A stretch of 64,000 nucleotides of DNA from JAGQPD01 sp020426865. GTDB taxonomy: Bacteria > Planctomycetota > Planctomycetia > Pirellulales > Pirellulaceae. Below, piece by piece: positions 8,392 to 16,701 of this stretch. The stretch is from NCBI GenBank assembly GCA_041399065.1, contig JAWKTN010000006.1:310001-374000 (forward strand), in the 5' to 3' direction. Position numbers and translations under genes: made by a program. The notes below the pieces were generated by a model. It saw nothing but the letters and a program-made list of their open reading frames with translations, did no database searches and was not told the DNA's origin. Positions within the stretch are counted from its first letter, which is position 1; each line of letters starts with the position of its first letter.

Positions 8392-10788
8392 TTATGCAGC
8401 GCGACGGGTTTCTGGGTTTTCCAGCGGAGGTGCCGCCGGTGGGTTCGACGCGGCCACGGAATCGGCGGTAACGGCACCGAGTTGTTCGGAGCTTGTCAAG
8501 TTGATCGTTTCGTTGACACCCTCATTTCCGTCATCCTCATCGTAGGCCCCTTGATCGCCGTAGCCATATCCATATCCGTAACCATATCCGTAACCATATC
8601 CGTAGTAGCCTTTTTCCTCGCGAGGATCGACGGCATTGACGACAATCCCGAGGATTTTCGTGCGAATGGCCGCGATGCCGGCGAAGGCCCGAACCACACG
8701 ACGACGGTTGTTCTTTTGCGGTTGGATAACCACGATCATCCCGTCGACCTGTCGGCACATGATCGAGGCGTCGGATGCGGCGAGGATCGGTGGGCTGTCG
8801 ATGAGGAGCTGATCGTAAGCCGTCTCGGCCCACGCGATGAGTTCTTCAAAACGGTGGCTTCCCACTAAAACGGCCGGGTCGCTCGGGCGCGGTCCGCAGG
8901 GGAGCACGTCCATGTTGTCGACGCCGCTTGGTTGAACGAGTTCACTCATCATGTCGCCAACTGGCTGGTCCCCCTGCAATACGTTGGACAAACCCTCCAT
9001 GCGTCGCATCTGGAACAGGTTCGACAGGCCCGGTTTGCGTAGATCGGCGTCAATCAGCAGCGTGCGACGTCCGGCTTGGGCATAGGAAACACCCAGGTTG
9101 GAAAGGACGGTTGTCTTGCCGTCGCTCGGCTCGGAGCTTGTGACAACAATTCGGCTGACCTCCTCTTCGGAAAACGCCAGTGTCGTCCGCAACGTTCGAA
9201 ACGGCTCGCTTTCCACCGCCTTGGGCGCTACGTGGACTTGGAGCGTTCGTGCGCCGACCCCGTCGCGTATCTCGTGTTTGGGAATCATCGACAACACATT
9301 GGCGCGCAATTGCATTTGCAATTCTTCGGGCGATCGGAATCGATCGTCCAGAACATCCAGCGTGTAGACTGCAATCGCACCGATCACCAGACCGGCAATG
9401 ATCGAAAAGATCATGATCCGGAAAAAATTCGGACTGAACGGGCGACGCGGCACCGTCGGGTCACCGACTTGTGATACTTGTAGGTCGTTCGAATTCTGGT
9501 TGATATCGATCGATGCAATGCGATTAAATAGAGCTTCGAGCAGATTACGTTTCACCTCGACGTTACGCTCAAGCCGTACGACGTTTGCCAGTCGAACATT
9601 CAGCTCCTGAGCGGCTTGCTGCGCGTCTTCGAATTGCTTCTGTAGCTCCGTCTCTTGCTTCCATGTACGGACAAGGTCTTCTTCGGCCATTTGAACGAGC
9701 ATCGCGCCAATCTTGGGATCACGCATGCCATTGGCCCGGCGCTGCAGTTCGTCCTGGTACCGGGCACGATAGACCTGGGCCCCGCGGATCTTCTCCAACA
9801 ACTCGCGGATCTCCGGATGGGCCGGACCATAGTGTTGCTGCAAAGAACTCAGTCGGGTTTGGTGCTCGAGCAACTCTTCGTCCAGCTTACGCATGGCGTT
9901 GGCGTCGGACGAGCTAAGCCCAAGCGCGTTGACAAATAAATCGCGACCGATCAGTGGTTCCAGTGTCAAGATGTGCTGACGCAAATCACCCCCACTGCGA
10001 ACGGTCTGCCGGACGGCCGCCAACGTTGCCTCAATCTGAGCTCGCCGTTCGCGAATTTCTACCAACGCGTCGTTCAACTTGGTTACCTTTTGAATCGTGG
10101 GATGAACGGTCTGTGAATTCTGTTCGATCCCGAGATCCTGTGCCTCCTTGCGGGCCTCCATCAGCTCGAATTCGGCCCGGTTGACGTCGTCGTTCAACTT
10201 TTCCTCTTCGTCACGCAACTGCACGATGAGGTCCTGTGCCGCTTGTTTGTGCGTGGCGGTCATGTATTCCTGAAATCGCGTCGAGACATCCGCTGCGACG
10301 CGCATCGATGAGACAGGGTCGGTCGAGCGGCAGGCAAGTTGAATAATGCTTGTCCGGCGAAGTACCTGAGTCTGCAGCATTCTGGACAGTGCGGCGAGCA
10401 TCGCGTCTTCGCTAGCGATGCCGACGAGTTCCGGAGGAAGTGGATCGCCGTCTTCCAGCCATTCTTCCACCACGTCGCGGAGCACGGCGTCGCTGGTGAT
10501 GACCTTTTCGTGGGTCGCCATTTGGTCCTGCAACCAACGGTCGCTGGCGACCGTGCCCCCCGTTGGTTCGGCGATGGAGCTGCGAATCAGCAACTGGGCG
10601 CTGGAGGAATAGATGCGTGGGGCCGTACCGTAGTGGAGTGCGCCGAAAAGAGCGGCGACGGCCGTCGCCGCCGCGACCAATTGCCATCGGCGTTGCACGA
10701 GCCAGACAAAATGCATCACCGTATGCACCATATTGGCCGTGACATCGACGTGCGGCGACTGTGAGTTGTCGTGGGATTCGTAGCTCAT
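8392..10788 (-). CDS. Wzc-like polysaccharide co-polymerase / BY-type tyrosine autokinase
   Basis: 798 residues. The N-terminal Wzz domain has membrane segments near residues 38-55 and 455-475 flanking a long coiled coil. The cytoplasmic kinase carries a Walker A motif (SSEPSDGKTT), Walker A' (LLIDADLRKPG) and a Walker B-like LLIDSPP. The C-terminus has a tyrosine cluster (repeated GY units after KGYY), the site of autophosphorylation in this family, which controls polymer length and export. Wza-like exporter upstream (16 bp) and O-antigen ligase-like gene downstream support this role. The CpsB-type phosphatase at 15676 is the expected antagonist. Confidence 0.93.
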   Translation of the reverse strand: MSYESHDNSQSPHVDVTANMVHTVMHFVWLVQRRWQLVAAATAVAALFGALHYGTAPRIYSSSAQLLIRSSIAEPTGGTVASDRWLQDQMATHEKVITSDAVLRDVVEEWLEDGDPLPPELVGIASEDAMLAALSRMLQTQVLRRTSIIQLACRSTDPVSSMRVAADVSTRFQEYMTATHKQAAQDLIVQLRDEEEKLNDDVNRAEFELMEARKEAQDLGIEQNSQTVHPTIQKVTKLNDALVEIRERRAQIEATLAAVRQTVRSGGDLRQHILTLEPLIGRDLFVNALGLSSSDANAMRKLDEELLEHQTRLSSLQQHYGPAHPEIRELLEKIRGAQVYRARYQDELQRRANGMRDPKIGAMLVQMAEEDLVRTWKQETELQKQFEDAQQAAQELNVRLANVVRLERNVEVKRNLLEALFNRIASIDINQNSNDLQVSQVGDPTVPRRPFSPNFFRIMIFSIIAGLVIGAIAVYTLDVLDDRFRSPEELQMQLRANVLSMIPKHEIRDGVGARTLQVHVAPKAVESEPFRTLRTTLAFSEEEVSRIVVTSSEPSDGKTTVLSNLGVSYAQAGRRTLLIDADLRKPGLSNLFQMRRMEGLSNVLQGDQPVGDMMSELVQPSGVDNMDVLPCGPRPSDPAVLVGSHRFEELIAWAETAYDQLLIDSPPILAASDASIMCRQVDGMIVVIQPQKNNRRRVVRAFAGIAAIRTKILGIVVNAVDPREEKGYYGYGYGYGYGYGYGYGDQGAYDEDDGNEGVNETINLTSSEQLGAVTADSVAASNPPAAPPLENPETRRAA
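8560..8610 (-). repeat. Short tandem repeat encoding the GYGY tail of the tyrosine kinase
   Basis: Near-identical 12-bp units (CCATATCCGTAA on the plus strand) encode the alternating Gly-Tyr tail of the Wzc-like kinase. Such a tract can gain or lose units by slippage without changing frame, which would change the number of phosphorylatable tyrosines. Confidence 0.85.
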
Positions 10789-10804
10789 GTTGCTGGCGAT
10801 CTTC

Positions 10805-11971
10805 CTAGAATAACGAGATGCTGCTGGTCAGACCCAGGCGAATGAAGCGGTTCATGGTTCCCAGTAGGAAGGTCGTCGGCGTTTCCTCGACACTTACCAC
10901 ATCACCATGTGCCAACAGCAGATTCGAGACACCGTCGGTTTTGGCCTGGTTGATCGACACCTTAATGACAGCTGGCTCCATGCCCACCGGCGACTGGCGA
11001 ATGACAAGTACCTTGTCGGCCAGGCTGAGCTTTGTGCCTCCAGCCATGGCAATGGCATCCAACAAGCGGACGTCTTGGTTCGGTGGAAGTTCCAATTGCT
11101 GAGGCTTGACGACCAGCCCCATCACGTGGACGTACCGTTGCTGACGCTTGCGAACCGTGATCACGGCCCCGTCGGCTAGTAATGTAGGGACAGATGTATG
11201 TCCTTGGGTCGCCGAAACCAGATCGATCGTTACGGCGCTGTTGGCGACGGGGGATTGTGTTTCATAACTTGCTTGCGTGACGGTCGTTCCCGGCCCGCGC
11301 AGCTGGGGCCCATCAAGTCGTGCCGGACTACGCAACTCGATCGTCGCGTCGGCATCTTCGGTCAGGCCTCCGGCCGACATGATTGCGTTGAGCAAGTCGC
11401 ATTGTGCCATCGGGATATCGTACGTTCCGGGGCGGGAAACCGCCCCGACCACCGTTATCCGGTGCGTGCGCCGCTCGTCAACCGCCAACGATACCGAAGG
11501 ACGACGGTATATCCCCCGTTGCACGCTGGCCAACGCGATGGTTCCTTGCGCTTGTGAGGGATCGAGCCCGGCAACCCGCACCGGACCCACCAGCGGCACT
11601 TCGATCGCTCCTTCTTCGTCAATGCGAAGCGGCCAGGTTTGCGGCCGTTCGTCGGGTTGCCCAGTTGCCACCGTCAATTCTAACGCGTCCCCCGGTACCA
11701 ACCGGTCGCCCGACGTGGCCGGAGACGACAGCCGCGACAGATCCAACGCCTGTGTATTGATGACCGGGACAGCCGACAGCTGTGGTGGCAATGTTGATGC
11801 GTCGTAGACTCCCTGGCGACAGCCGACCAGGCCCGTTATCATTGCCAACGCTACCATCGCGCACCACTGAAGTTGATCGGTCCGCATGCTCGGTGCCGCT
11901 GACGCGCGCACCCGATGTCCCTTGAGGCAACTCGCGTGTGACTCCGTCGCCAATGCCGTATCTCGCGTCAT
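10805..11971 (-). CDS. Wza-like polysaccharide export lipoprotein (poly-export and SLBB domains)
   Basis: Outer-membrane auxiliary protein for capsule/exopolysaccharide export. A hydrophobic stretch ends in the lipobox LVGC, so it is probably a lipoprotein. The poly-export domain follows (SGDRLVPGDALELTVATGQPDE, IDEEGAIEVPLVGPVRVAG), then SLBB-type segments (ITVVGAVSRPGTYDI, YVHVMGLVVKPQQLELP). The ATG at 11971 leaves 25 bp to the upstream paralog gene; ATG 11887 (MRTDQLQW) would place the signal peptide directly at the N-terminus and is a real alternative. A longer frame overlapping the upstream gene was rejected. It directly precedes the Wzc-like gene. Confidence 0.88.
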   Translation of the reverse strand: MTRDTALATESHASCLKGHRVRASAAPSMRTDQLQWCAMVALAMITGLVGCRQGVYDASTLPPQLSAVPVINTQALDLSRLSSPATSGDRLVPGDALELTVATGQPDERPQTWPLRIDEEGAIEVPLVGPVRVAGLDPSQAQGTIALASVQRGIYRRPSVSLAVDERRTHRITVVGAVSRPGTYDIPMAQCDLLNAIMSAGGLTEDADATIELRSPARLDGPQLRGPGTTVTQASYETQSPVANSAVTIDLVSATQGHTSVPTLLADGAVITVRKRQQRYVHVMGLVVKPQQLELPPNQDVRLLDAIAMAGGTKLSLADKVLVIRQSPVGMEPAVIKVSINQAKTDGVSNLLLAHGDVVSVEETPTTFLLGTMNRFIRLGLTSSISLF

Positions 11972-11996
11972 GTCCGTGAATCTTTCGCAACTACGG

Positions 11997-12575
11997 TTAG
12001 TTCGTGGGAGTGGCCGTCTGGTCGTCGTCGTCGTTGGAGTTATGCAAGGCGATCGGAATGGCGATCGCCGCGGCAATGATGGCACCAACCAACCAGGGAT
12101 TGCAGCAAAATAGCTGACTGATCGGCTGCTGGCCGCGGGCGACGTCGGTGTCAGTGACCAACAGCAGCTGCTGTTGCGCCGATGGCGGTGCCGCTGCGTA
12201 CGTCCACACGCGACAACTGAGACTCCCCTGGTCAACTCGGAAGTGATAGATGCCTCCCTCTTTACCGACAACCTTGAAGTTGCCGTCGGTGTCGGTCGTT
12301 GCTTGCGCCGTTAGCAAGTGGTCTCGAACGACCGTGACTTGGCGGTTGGCAAGCGGCTGGCCGTTGCGATCGAGCAACCGCCCCTGCAATTCCCCAGTTG
12401 GAGACATGGATATGTCGGGTGTCTGTTGGGTGGGAAATGTGGGGACGACACCGCCGGATGATGGTGTTCGTGGTGCAGACGCCTGTTCCGCCGCGACAAC
12501 GGTTGATAGCGAAGTTGTCAGGCACATTACGACCACCAGGCAGCAACTGATCGCTCGACGCCACGTACGTTTCAT
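11997..12575 (-). CDS. Small exported regulatory-like-domain protein, paralog A
   Basis: 192 residues. Signal peptide (RRAISCCLVVVMCLTTSLSTVVAAE), then a carboxypeptidase-regulatory-like beta-sandwich motif (GELQGRLLDRNGQPLANRQVTVV ... TDTDGNFKV), a hydrophobic C-terminal helix (LVGAIIAAAIAIPIAL) and an acidic tail NSNDDDD. A very strong Shine-Dalgarno (TAAGGAGGAAGTGCA then ATG) fixes the start and suggests high expression. It is the first of three tandem paralogs and sits 25 bp before the wza-like gene, so it may share that transcript. The fold is known as a binding/adhesion module; its specific role is not known to me. Confidence 0.8.
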   Translation of the reverse strand: MKRTWRRAISCCLVVVMCLTTSLSTVVAAEQASAPRTPSSGGVVPTFPTQQTPDISMSPTGELQGRLLDRNGQPLANRQVTVVRDHLLTAQATTDTDGNFKVVGKEGGIYHFRVDQGSLSCRVWTYAAAPPSAQQQLLLVTDTDVARGQQPISQLFCCNPWLVGAIIAAAIAIPIALHNSNDDDDQTATPTN

Positions 12576-12587
12576 TGCACTTCCTCC

Positions 12588-12955
12588 TTAAAGTTTCGGA
12601 GTTTCGCCAGGCCAGGTCGATCGACCGCCGGCGTCAGGACAAGTCGGCAAATGTGGTAGGCCCGGTCGTTTCCAGGGCCCCCAGATTCCGCGGCGGATGT
12701 TAGCGAAATTGATGGACGAGAAAAAGATCAAGTCTAGCCAAAAAGCGAGACTTTTTTGAGAATGTGAAAAAGAGTTCCCCCTGGCACTGCTGGCAGGAGG
12801 CTTCCGAGCGGGTCGAGCCGCCGGTGGGAAGTGAGGGAAGGGGGGGCGGGTGGGATAAAACAGCAACGATAAAAAAGCAACAGCCACCGGAGACCGGTGG
12901 CTGTTTGCTCGGAACGAGTTCGGATATCCACTAGGGATTGTGGAAGGGTAGGCGA
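12588..12955. other. 368-bp intergenic region between paralogs A and B
   Basis: Holds the terminator of paralog B at its upper end and, presumably, the promoter of the wza-wzc transcript. I see no further gene. Open frames here are GC-rich shadow frames without a ribosome binding site. Confidence 0.6.
12871..12905 (-). terminator. Rho-independent terminator of paralog B
   Basis: Perfect 12-bp stem (AACAGCCACCGG / CCGGTGGCTGTT) with a 3-nt loop, followed on the minus strand by GC and six T. It lies about 50 bp after the stop of paralog B, so that gene is probably transcribed apart from paralog A and the export genes. Confidence 0.88.
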
Positions 12956-13606
12956 CTACATGGTCGGGGTCGCGTTGTTGTCGTCGTCGTTGTTGCTTAG
13001 GGCGATGGGGACCGCGATCGCGGTAGCAATGCCGGCACCGATGACCAGTGGGTTGGTGAGGAAGCCGACGAGACCGCCGCCACCACATCCGCCGCAACCA
13101 CCGCCGCAGACCGTGCCGCAGCTTCCACAGGGATCGTAGCCGCAGGCGGGCCCATAGCTAACGGCGCCACATCCGCCACCGCAGGCAGCCTGGCCGCACG
13201 AGCCGCATTGGCCGCGGACAACGGTATCGTTAGAGACAAGCATCAGTCCGTCGCGAGCCGCGGGGGGGGCCGTGGTTGCCGTCCAGGTGCGGACCACGCC
13301 GGAAGTACCGGCGCTGGCGATTTGATAGACGCCACCTTGCAGGCCGGGGATTTGGAATCGGCCGGCATCGTCGGTCTGGGCCGCTGCCAATGCTTGGCCA
13401 CCGCGAATCACGATAACTTTCGTGTTGGACAACTGAGCGCCGTGAGCGTCCACGACCTGGCCTTTGAGCAGGCCACCGGGTTGCAACGCCACGTCCATTA
13501 CTTGTTGTCCCGTAACTGGTTCAGCACCCAAAAGGCTTGAGGGTGTCACGAGGCTAACGCAAGCTAGCCAGGCAGCAGTGAGCCGCAAGAATCGGTTCTG
13601 TTTCAT
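12956..13606 (-). CDS. Small exported regulatory-like-domain protein with Cys/Gly-rich linker, paralog B
   Basis: 216 residues. Signal peptide (LRLTAAWLACVSLVTPSSLLGAE), regulatory-like domain (PGGLLKGQVVDAHGAQLSNTKV, TDDAGRFQIPGLQGG), then a linker with many Cys and Gly residues (CGSCGQAACGGGCG, CGSCGTVCGGGCGGCGGGG), a hydrophobic helix and the acidic tail NNDDDNN. Same order of parts as paralogs A and C. The cysteine-rich linker could form disulfides or bind metal; that is inference. A strong terminator follows. Confidence 0.8.
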   Translation of the reverse strand: MKQNRFLRLTAAWLACVSLVTPSSLLGAEPVTGQQVMDVALQPGGLLKGQVVDAHGAQLSNTKVIVIRGGQALAAAQTDDAGRFQIPGLQGGVYQIASAGTSGVVRTWTATTAPPAARDGLMLVSNDTVVRGQCGSCGQAACGGGCGAVSYGPACGYDPCGSCGTVCGGGCGGCGGGGLVGFLTNPLVIGAGIATAIAVPIALSNNDDDNNATPTM

Positions 13607-13906
13607 AGGTCCAACTACTTTCGAATTTAAGAGTTGTCGAAGACATTGCTTCGGAAGTATTGGGCTGCCGGCACTTACGCGCTACCCCGACACCAACAGT
13701 CCCATGCCCCAATAGGTTTGTTCCGTGAGGCTCCTCCTCACGGCCTTGTTCTGGGTAGATCGGTCTGACGAGACGAGACCTTTAGGGCAATTCGAAGATA
13801 ACGGTGGGACAGGTGTGAAAGTGCAATCACTATTCCGATCGCCGCGGCAGCTAGCGGGGTGGGGGAGATTGCTGCCGCGGCGCGAGACTTGATCGAACGT
13901 CGCGTT
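13607..13906. other. 300-bp gap between paralogs B and C, possible fourth-copy remnant
   Basis: No intact gene. On the minus strand at about 13800-13870 a frame reads TPLAAAAIGIVIALSH, resembling the C-terminal helix of paralogs A (AIIAAAIAIPIALHN) and B (AGIATAIAVPIALSN). It could be the end of a decayed fourth copy, but the match is short and hydrophobic. Confidence 0.25.
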
Positions 13907-14521
13907 CTACGCGGCGGCTGGTGTGGCGGCATCGTCGTCATCATCGGCGATGGCCCAAATCACGGCCGCGGCACCGGCACCGATCAGCAGGGTACGGCCG
14001 GAGATCAAGCCGCCGAGGATCCCGCGACGTCCGCCACAGGCGCTGCATCCGGCACCACCGCACGAGGTGCAGCCTCCGACGCTACTGCAGCTGCAGCCGC
14101 CAATCGCGCCGCACGAAGTGCAGGGGCCTTGAGCACGGACGGTGCTGGTCGTATCGACCATCAGGACGGCGGAGTGGGCAGCCGGAGGAGCGGTACCATT
14201 GCTCCAGAACCGGCAAGTGGCGACGGCTCCGTTGGTGTTCAATACGTGGGCACCGCCACGGAGGCCATGGAAGACGAAGCTACCGTCTTCGCCAGTCTCG
14301 GTCGTGGCGACCGTCTGCCCCGCGTACGTTACAGCGACTTGTTTGTGTCCCAGTACCTGTCCTTCGGGGGTAACCAGACGACCTTGGAGGGTTCCACCCG
14401 CTTGCAAAGCCACGTCGACCACCGCGTCCGGGGTGGCAGCGCTGGCCGCGGTGTGCGGAAGGATCATGCCGGCGACGGCCACGGCCATTACCAGGCGCGA
14501 AATGTAAGCGTTGAGCTTCAT
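13907..14521 (-). CDS. Small exported regulatory-like-domain protein with Cys-rich linker, paralog C
   Basis: 204 residues. Signal peptide (ISRLVMAVAVAGMILPHTAASAA), regulatory-like domain (AGGTLQGRLVTPEGQVLGHKQVAV, TGEDGSFVFHGLRGG), Cys/Gly/Ser-rich linker (CTSCGAIGGCSCSS, CTSCGGAGCSACGG), hydrophobic helix (LLIGAGAAAVIWAIA) and acidic tail DDDDD. Third member of the tandem family; C is closer to B than to A because both carry the cysteine linker. Function unrecognised; position suggests a role at the cell surface alongside polysaccharide export. Confidence 0.8.
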   Translation of the reverse strand: MKLNAYISRLVMAVAVAGMILPHTAASAATPDAVVDVALQAGGTLQGRLVTPEGQVLGHKQVAVTYAGQTVATTETGEDGSFVFHGLRGGAHVLNTNGAVATCRFWSNGTAPPAAHSAVLMVDTTSTVRAQGPCTSCGAIGGCSCSSVGGCTSCGGAGCSACGGRRGILGGLISGRTLLIGAGAAAVIWAIADDDDDAATPAAA

Positions 14522-14733
14522 AGCTACATCCTTGCGTAAAAAACGAGAAAAGTGTGTGTTGGTCCATCAACGACATCCTCGTGGATCGACCCATCAAGAG
14601 CGGAAAATCCAGAGACATGCGCGTTCGTCGTATGACCCGCATGACCGCTCCATATTAAGGGCGGGTTGTACCGAAGATGTGCATTGCAGTGGTTAACCGG
14701 CCATGGCGAGACCAACCTATCCGCATATGCGTG

Positions 14734-15588
14734 CTAGCTTCTGCGCCAATGCCGCAGATGAGACTTATAGGCGTCCATTAGATTTGGGATGCGCGCCGCC
14801 AGTCGCTGGCTGAGCGGCTCGGGTGGGACACGATTCTGGATCTCCCCCAGAAACGATCGCAATTCCCACAATGCCGCTTCATTGCCGTGCAGCATGAAAT
14901 GAACCCACGACCACGCGTCGCGGTATTGGTCGCCCCCCATTGCCTCAAATTGTCGTACCTGCTCCAGCTTTTCCATCGCACTCGGACGGTCCCAAAGTGG
15001 TTGCCGGCGCAGGCTTGCTAAATGCGGATTGTCAAACGCTCGCTGACTTGCCGGTACCTCGTAATACTCCGCCAACCCTTCATCCAACCACAGCGGGACC
15101 ATCGGCAAGGTCGCATGGAGCAACGCATGGGTACATTCGTGGCGCAGGTCGGTGCCAAACTGGTTGCTGAAATGTGCAAAGACGTTGCCCGGACCTGTCG
15201 TCTTGACGAACATGGCTCGCCGCATCGATAACTCGGGAAAATACGTGCGGAGGTAGTGCCGATAGGTCGATTCCAGGCGAAACACGTAGACATCGATGGT
15301 TTCACGCGCGGGAGCGATGTGTAGCTGTGTCTGCATTTCACGTTGAAGACTCGATAGTTCCTCCAACAGTCCACTGTAAGGACGTAAATCGAAGTCCGCG
15401 TGAAATCTGAAAGGAGGCTGAGCGTGAACGTAGGGCCATGGCCGTACCTCGGCCGACTGACAAAACTTCGGCCACGCGAGCGGTGTCGTGCCGGCCGCGG
15501 CAAAGCTCGCTACCGGACCTGCGACATTTCGCAGCCACTGTCGTCGATTATGCAGGAATCTGGTCACGTCGCTGGATACCCTTGCCAT
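14734..15588 (-). CDS. Exported gluzincin-like metallopeptidase family protein (DUF1570-like)
   Basis: 284 residues. The N-terminus carries NRRQWLRNVAG followed by a hydrophobic stretch, resembling a Tat signal. A zinc-peptidase signature HECTH is followed after about 20 residues by LWLDEGLAEYYEV, the HExxH...E arrangement of gluzincins, seen in DUF1570-type planctomycete proteins. It lies between the third small paralog and the CpsB-type phosphatase, on the same strand. Substrate unknown. The motif makes it a likely active peptidase, but the family is poorly characterised. Confidence 0.72.
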   Translation of the reverse strand: MARVSSDVTRFLHNRRQWLRNVAGPVASFAAAGTTPLAWPKFCQSAEVRPWPYVHAQPPFRFHADFDLRPYSGLLEELSSLQREMQTQLHIAPARETIDVYVFRLESTYRHYLRTYFPELSMRRAMFVKTTGPGNVFAHFSNQFGTDLRHECTHALLHATLPMVPLWLDEGLAEYYEVPASQRAFDNPHLASLRRQPLWDRPSAMEKLEQVRQFEAMGGDQYRDAWSWVHFMLHGNEAALWELRSFLGEIQNRVPPEPLSQRLAARIPNLMDAYKSHLRHWRRS

Positions 15589-15613
15589 TAGGCGGTTTTA
15601 CCGAGCACCCGAA

Positions 15614-15689
15614 GTCAACGCGTCCGCGGTTAATGCGTCCGCGGTTAATGCGCCCGAAGTCAACTTGCTCGCAAGTCAACCGGCACGGC
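15614..15689. repeat. Tandem 15-bp repeat after the cpsB-like stop
   Basis: Degenerate 15-bp units: GTCAACGCGTCCGCG, GTTAATGCGTCCGCG, GTTAATGCGCCCGAA, GTCAACTTGCTCGCA, then a partial GTCAAC unit running into the coding end of the phosphatase gene. It lies between the phosphatase stop and the peptidase start. Confidence 0.75.
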
Positions 15690-16473
15690 GTCGTCTTGCC
15701 CGGTCGTCGTGTTGTCCCTCGTTTTGCCAACGGCCCAGAGGCACATCGCGTCCCGCTGCGACTGCTGCGGGATGCTCGCAACAAAGTGCCGACGCCGTTT
15801 CCTCGTTTTGTAATTCCGCGACTCGCCGGTACGCTCGCGCCAACTTGGGGCGTCGCGTCTTCGGGCTGTGAGCATCGGTGGCCATGATGTGGACCAATCC
15901 ATGTGACAGCATCCATTCCGATAACTGTTGCGGTCGCGGGCCGAACGTCCCTACGAGACTTCCAGCTGTCACCTGCATTAGACAGCCAGCGTCGACCAAG
16001 CCTGGCAGCACTTCCGGCCTTGCCAACAGGCCTTGATTGCGTTCGGGGTGCGAGAGAATTCCCACCATGTTGAATCGTGCCAGTTCGTTGAGCACCGGTT
16101 CCAATGGAAAGTAGAGTTCGTGTGGCAGTTCCAACAGCACGTGGCGGCCGTGGTCGCCCAATGTCAGAACCTCCCAGCGCCGGATCATCGCGACCATGTC
16201 GTCTTCGATCCGCACGTCAGCGCCTGGCAGCACTCGCAAGGGTACCTGATGATCCAGTAAGAATTGACGGGTTTCGGCGGTCAGCTTGCGGATCTGGTCG
16301 CCCGTGTTTGTTTCATAATTTCCGAGTTGATGCGGCGTGGCGATGATGGTGGTGATACCGTCATCGACCGCCATTTTCGCCATCGCCAGCGTCTCGTCCC
16401 AGTTCTGGGCCCCGTCGTCAATACCGGGCAGCAGGTGGCAGTGAATATCGACGAAACCATCCTTCGCAGACAT
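15676..16473 (-). CDS. CpsB/YwqE-type PHP-family tyrosine-protein phosphatase
   Basis: 265 residues from ATG 16473 (MSAKDGFVDIHCHLLPG), preceded by AAAGGA; a longer frame from 16515 is less likely. PHP metal ligands are visible: DIHCHLLPGIDDG, IIATPHQ, LELPHE, ILSHPERNQ and MATDAHS. The family dephosphorylates BY-kinases such as Wzc and so regulates capsule polymer length, which fits the Wzc-like kinase in the same cluster. The distance from that kinase (about 5 kb, with the small paralogs between) suggests separate transcription. Confidence 0.88.
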   Translation of the reverse strand: MSAKDGFVDIHCHLLPGIDDGAQNWDETLAMAKMAVDDGITTIIATPHQLGNYETNTGDQIRKLTAETRQFLLDHQVPLRVLPGADVRIEDDMVAMIRRWEVLTLGDHGRHVLLELPHELYFPLEPVLNELARFNMVGILSHPERNQGLLARPEVLPGLVDAGCLMQVTAGSLVGTFGPRPQQLSEWMLSHGLVHIMATDAHSPKTRRPKLARAYRRVAELQNEETASALCCEHPAAVAAGRDVPLGRWQNEGQHDDRARRRRAG

Positions 16474-16701
16474 AGTGATCGCATTCCTTTGCGAAAAAAT
16501 AGGTGAGGTTGGCACATGGGGCCGCGAGGCGCGAGAAGCGAGTATAGCGGCCTGGTCGGGTTGCGAAAAGGGAATTTTTTAGTCGAAAAGAGTGTCAGCA
16601 GTGGTAGCAAGACAATTTCAACGCACGGTCTCCAATTGACCAAGTTCCGCAGGCCCGCTATTGTGATCGTTTTGCTTACCTCCGGAACAAAGTGCCCGCA
16701 A

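Noticed and set aside
15614..15689. The 15-bp tandem repeats as a CRISPR array
   Set aside because: Units follow each other without spacers and vary in sequence; no cas gene nearby.
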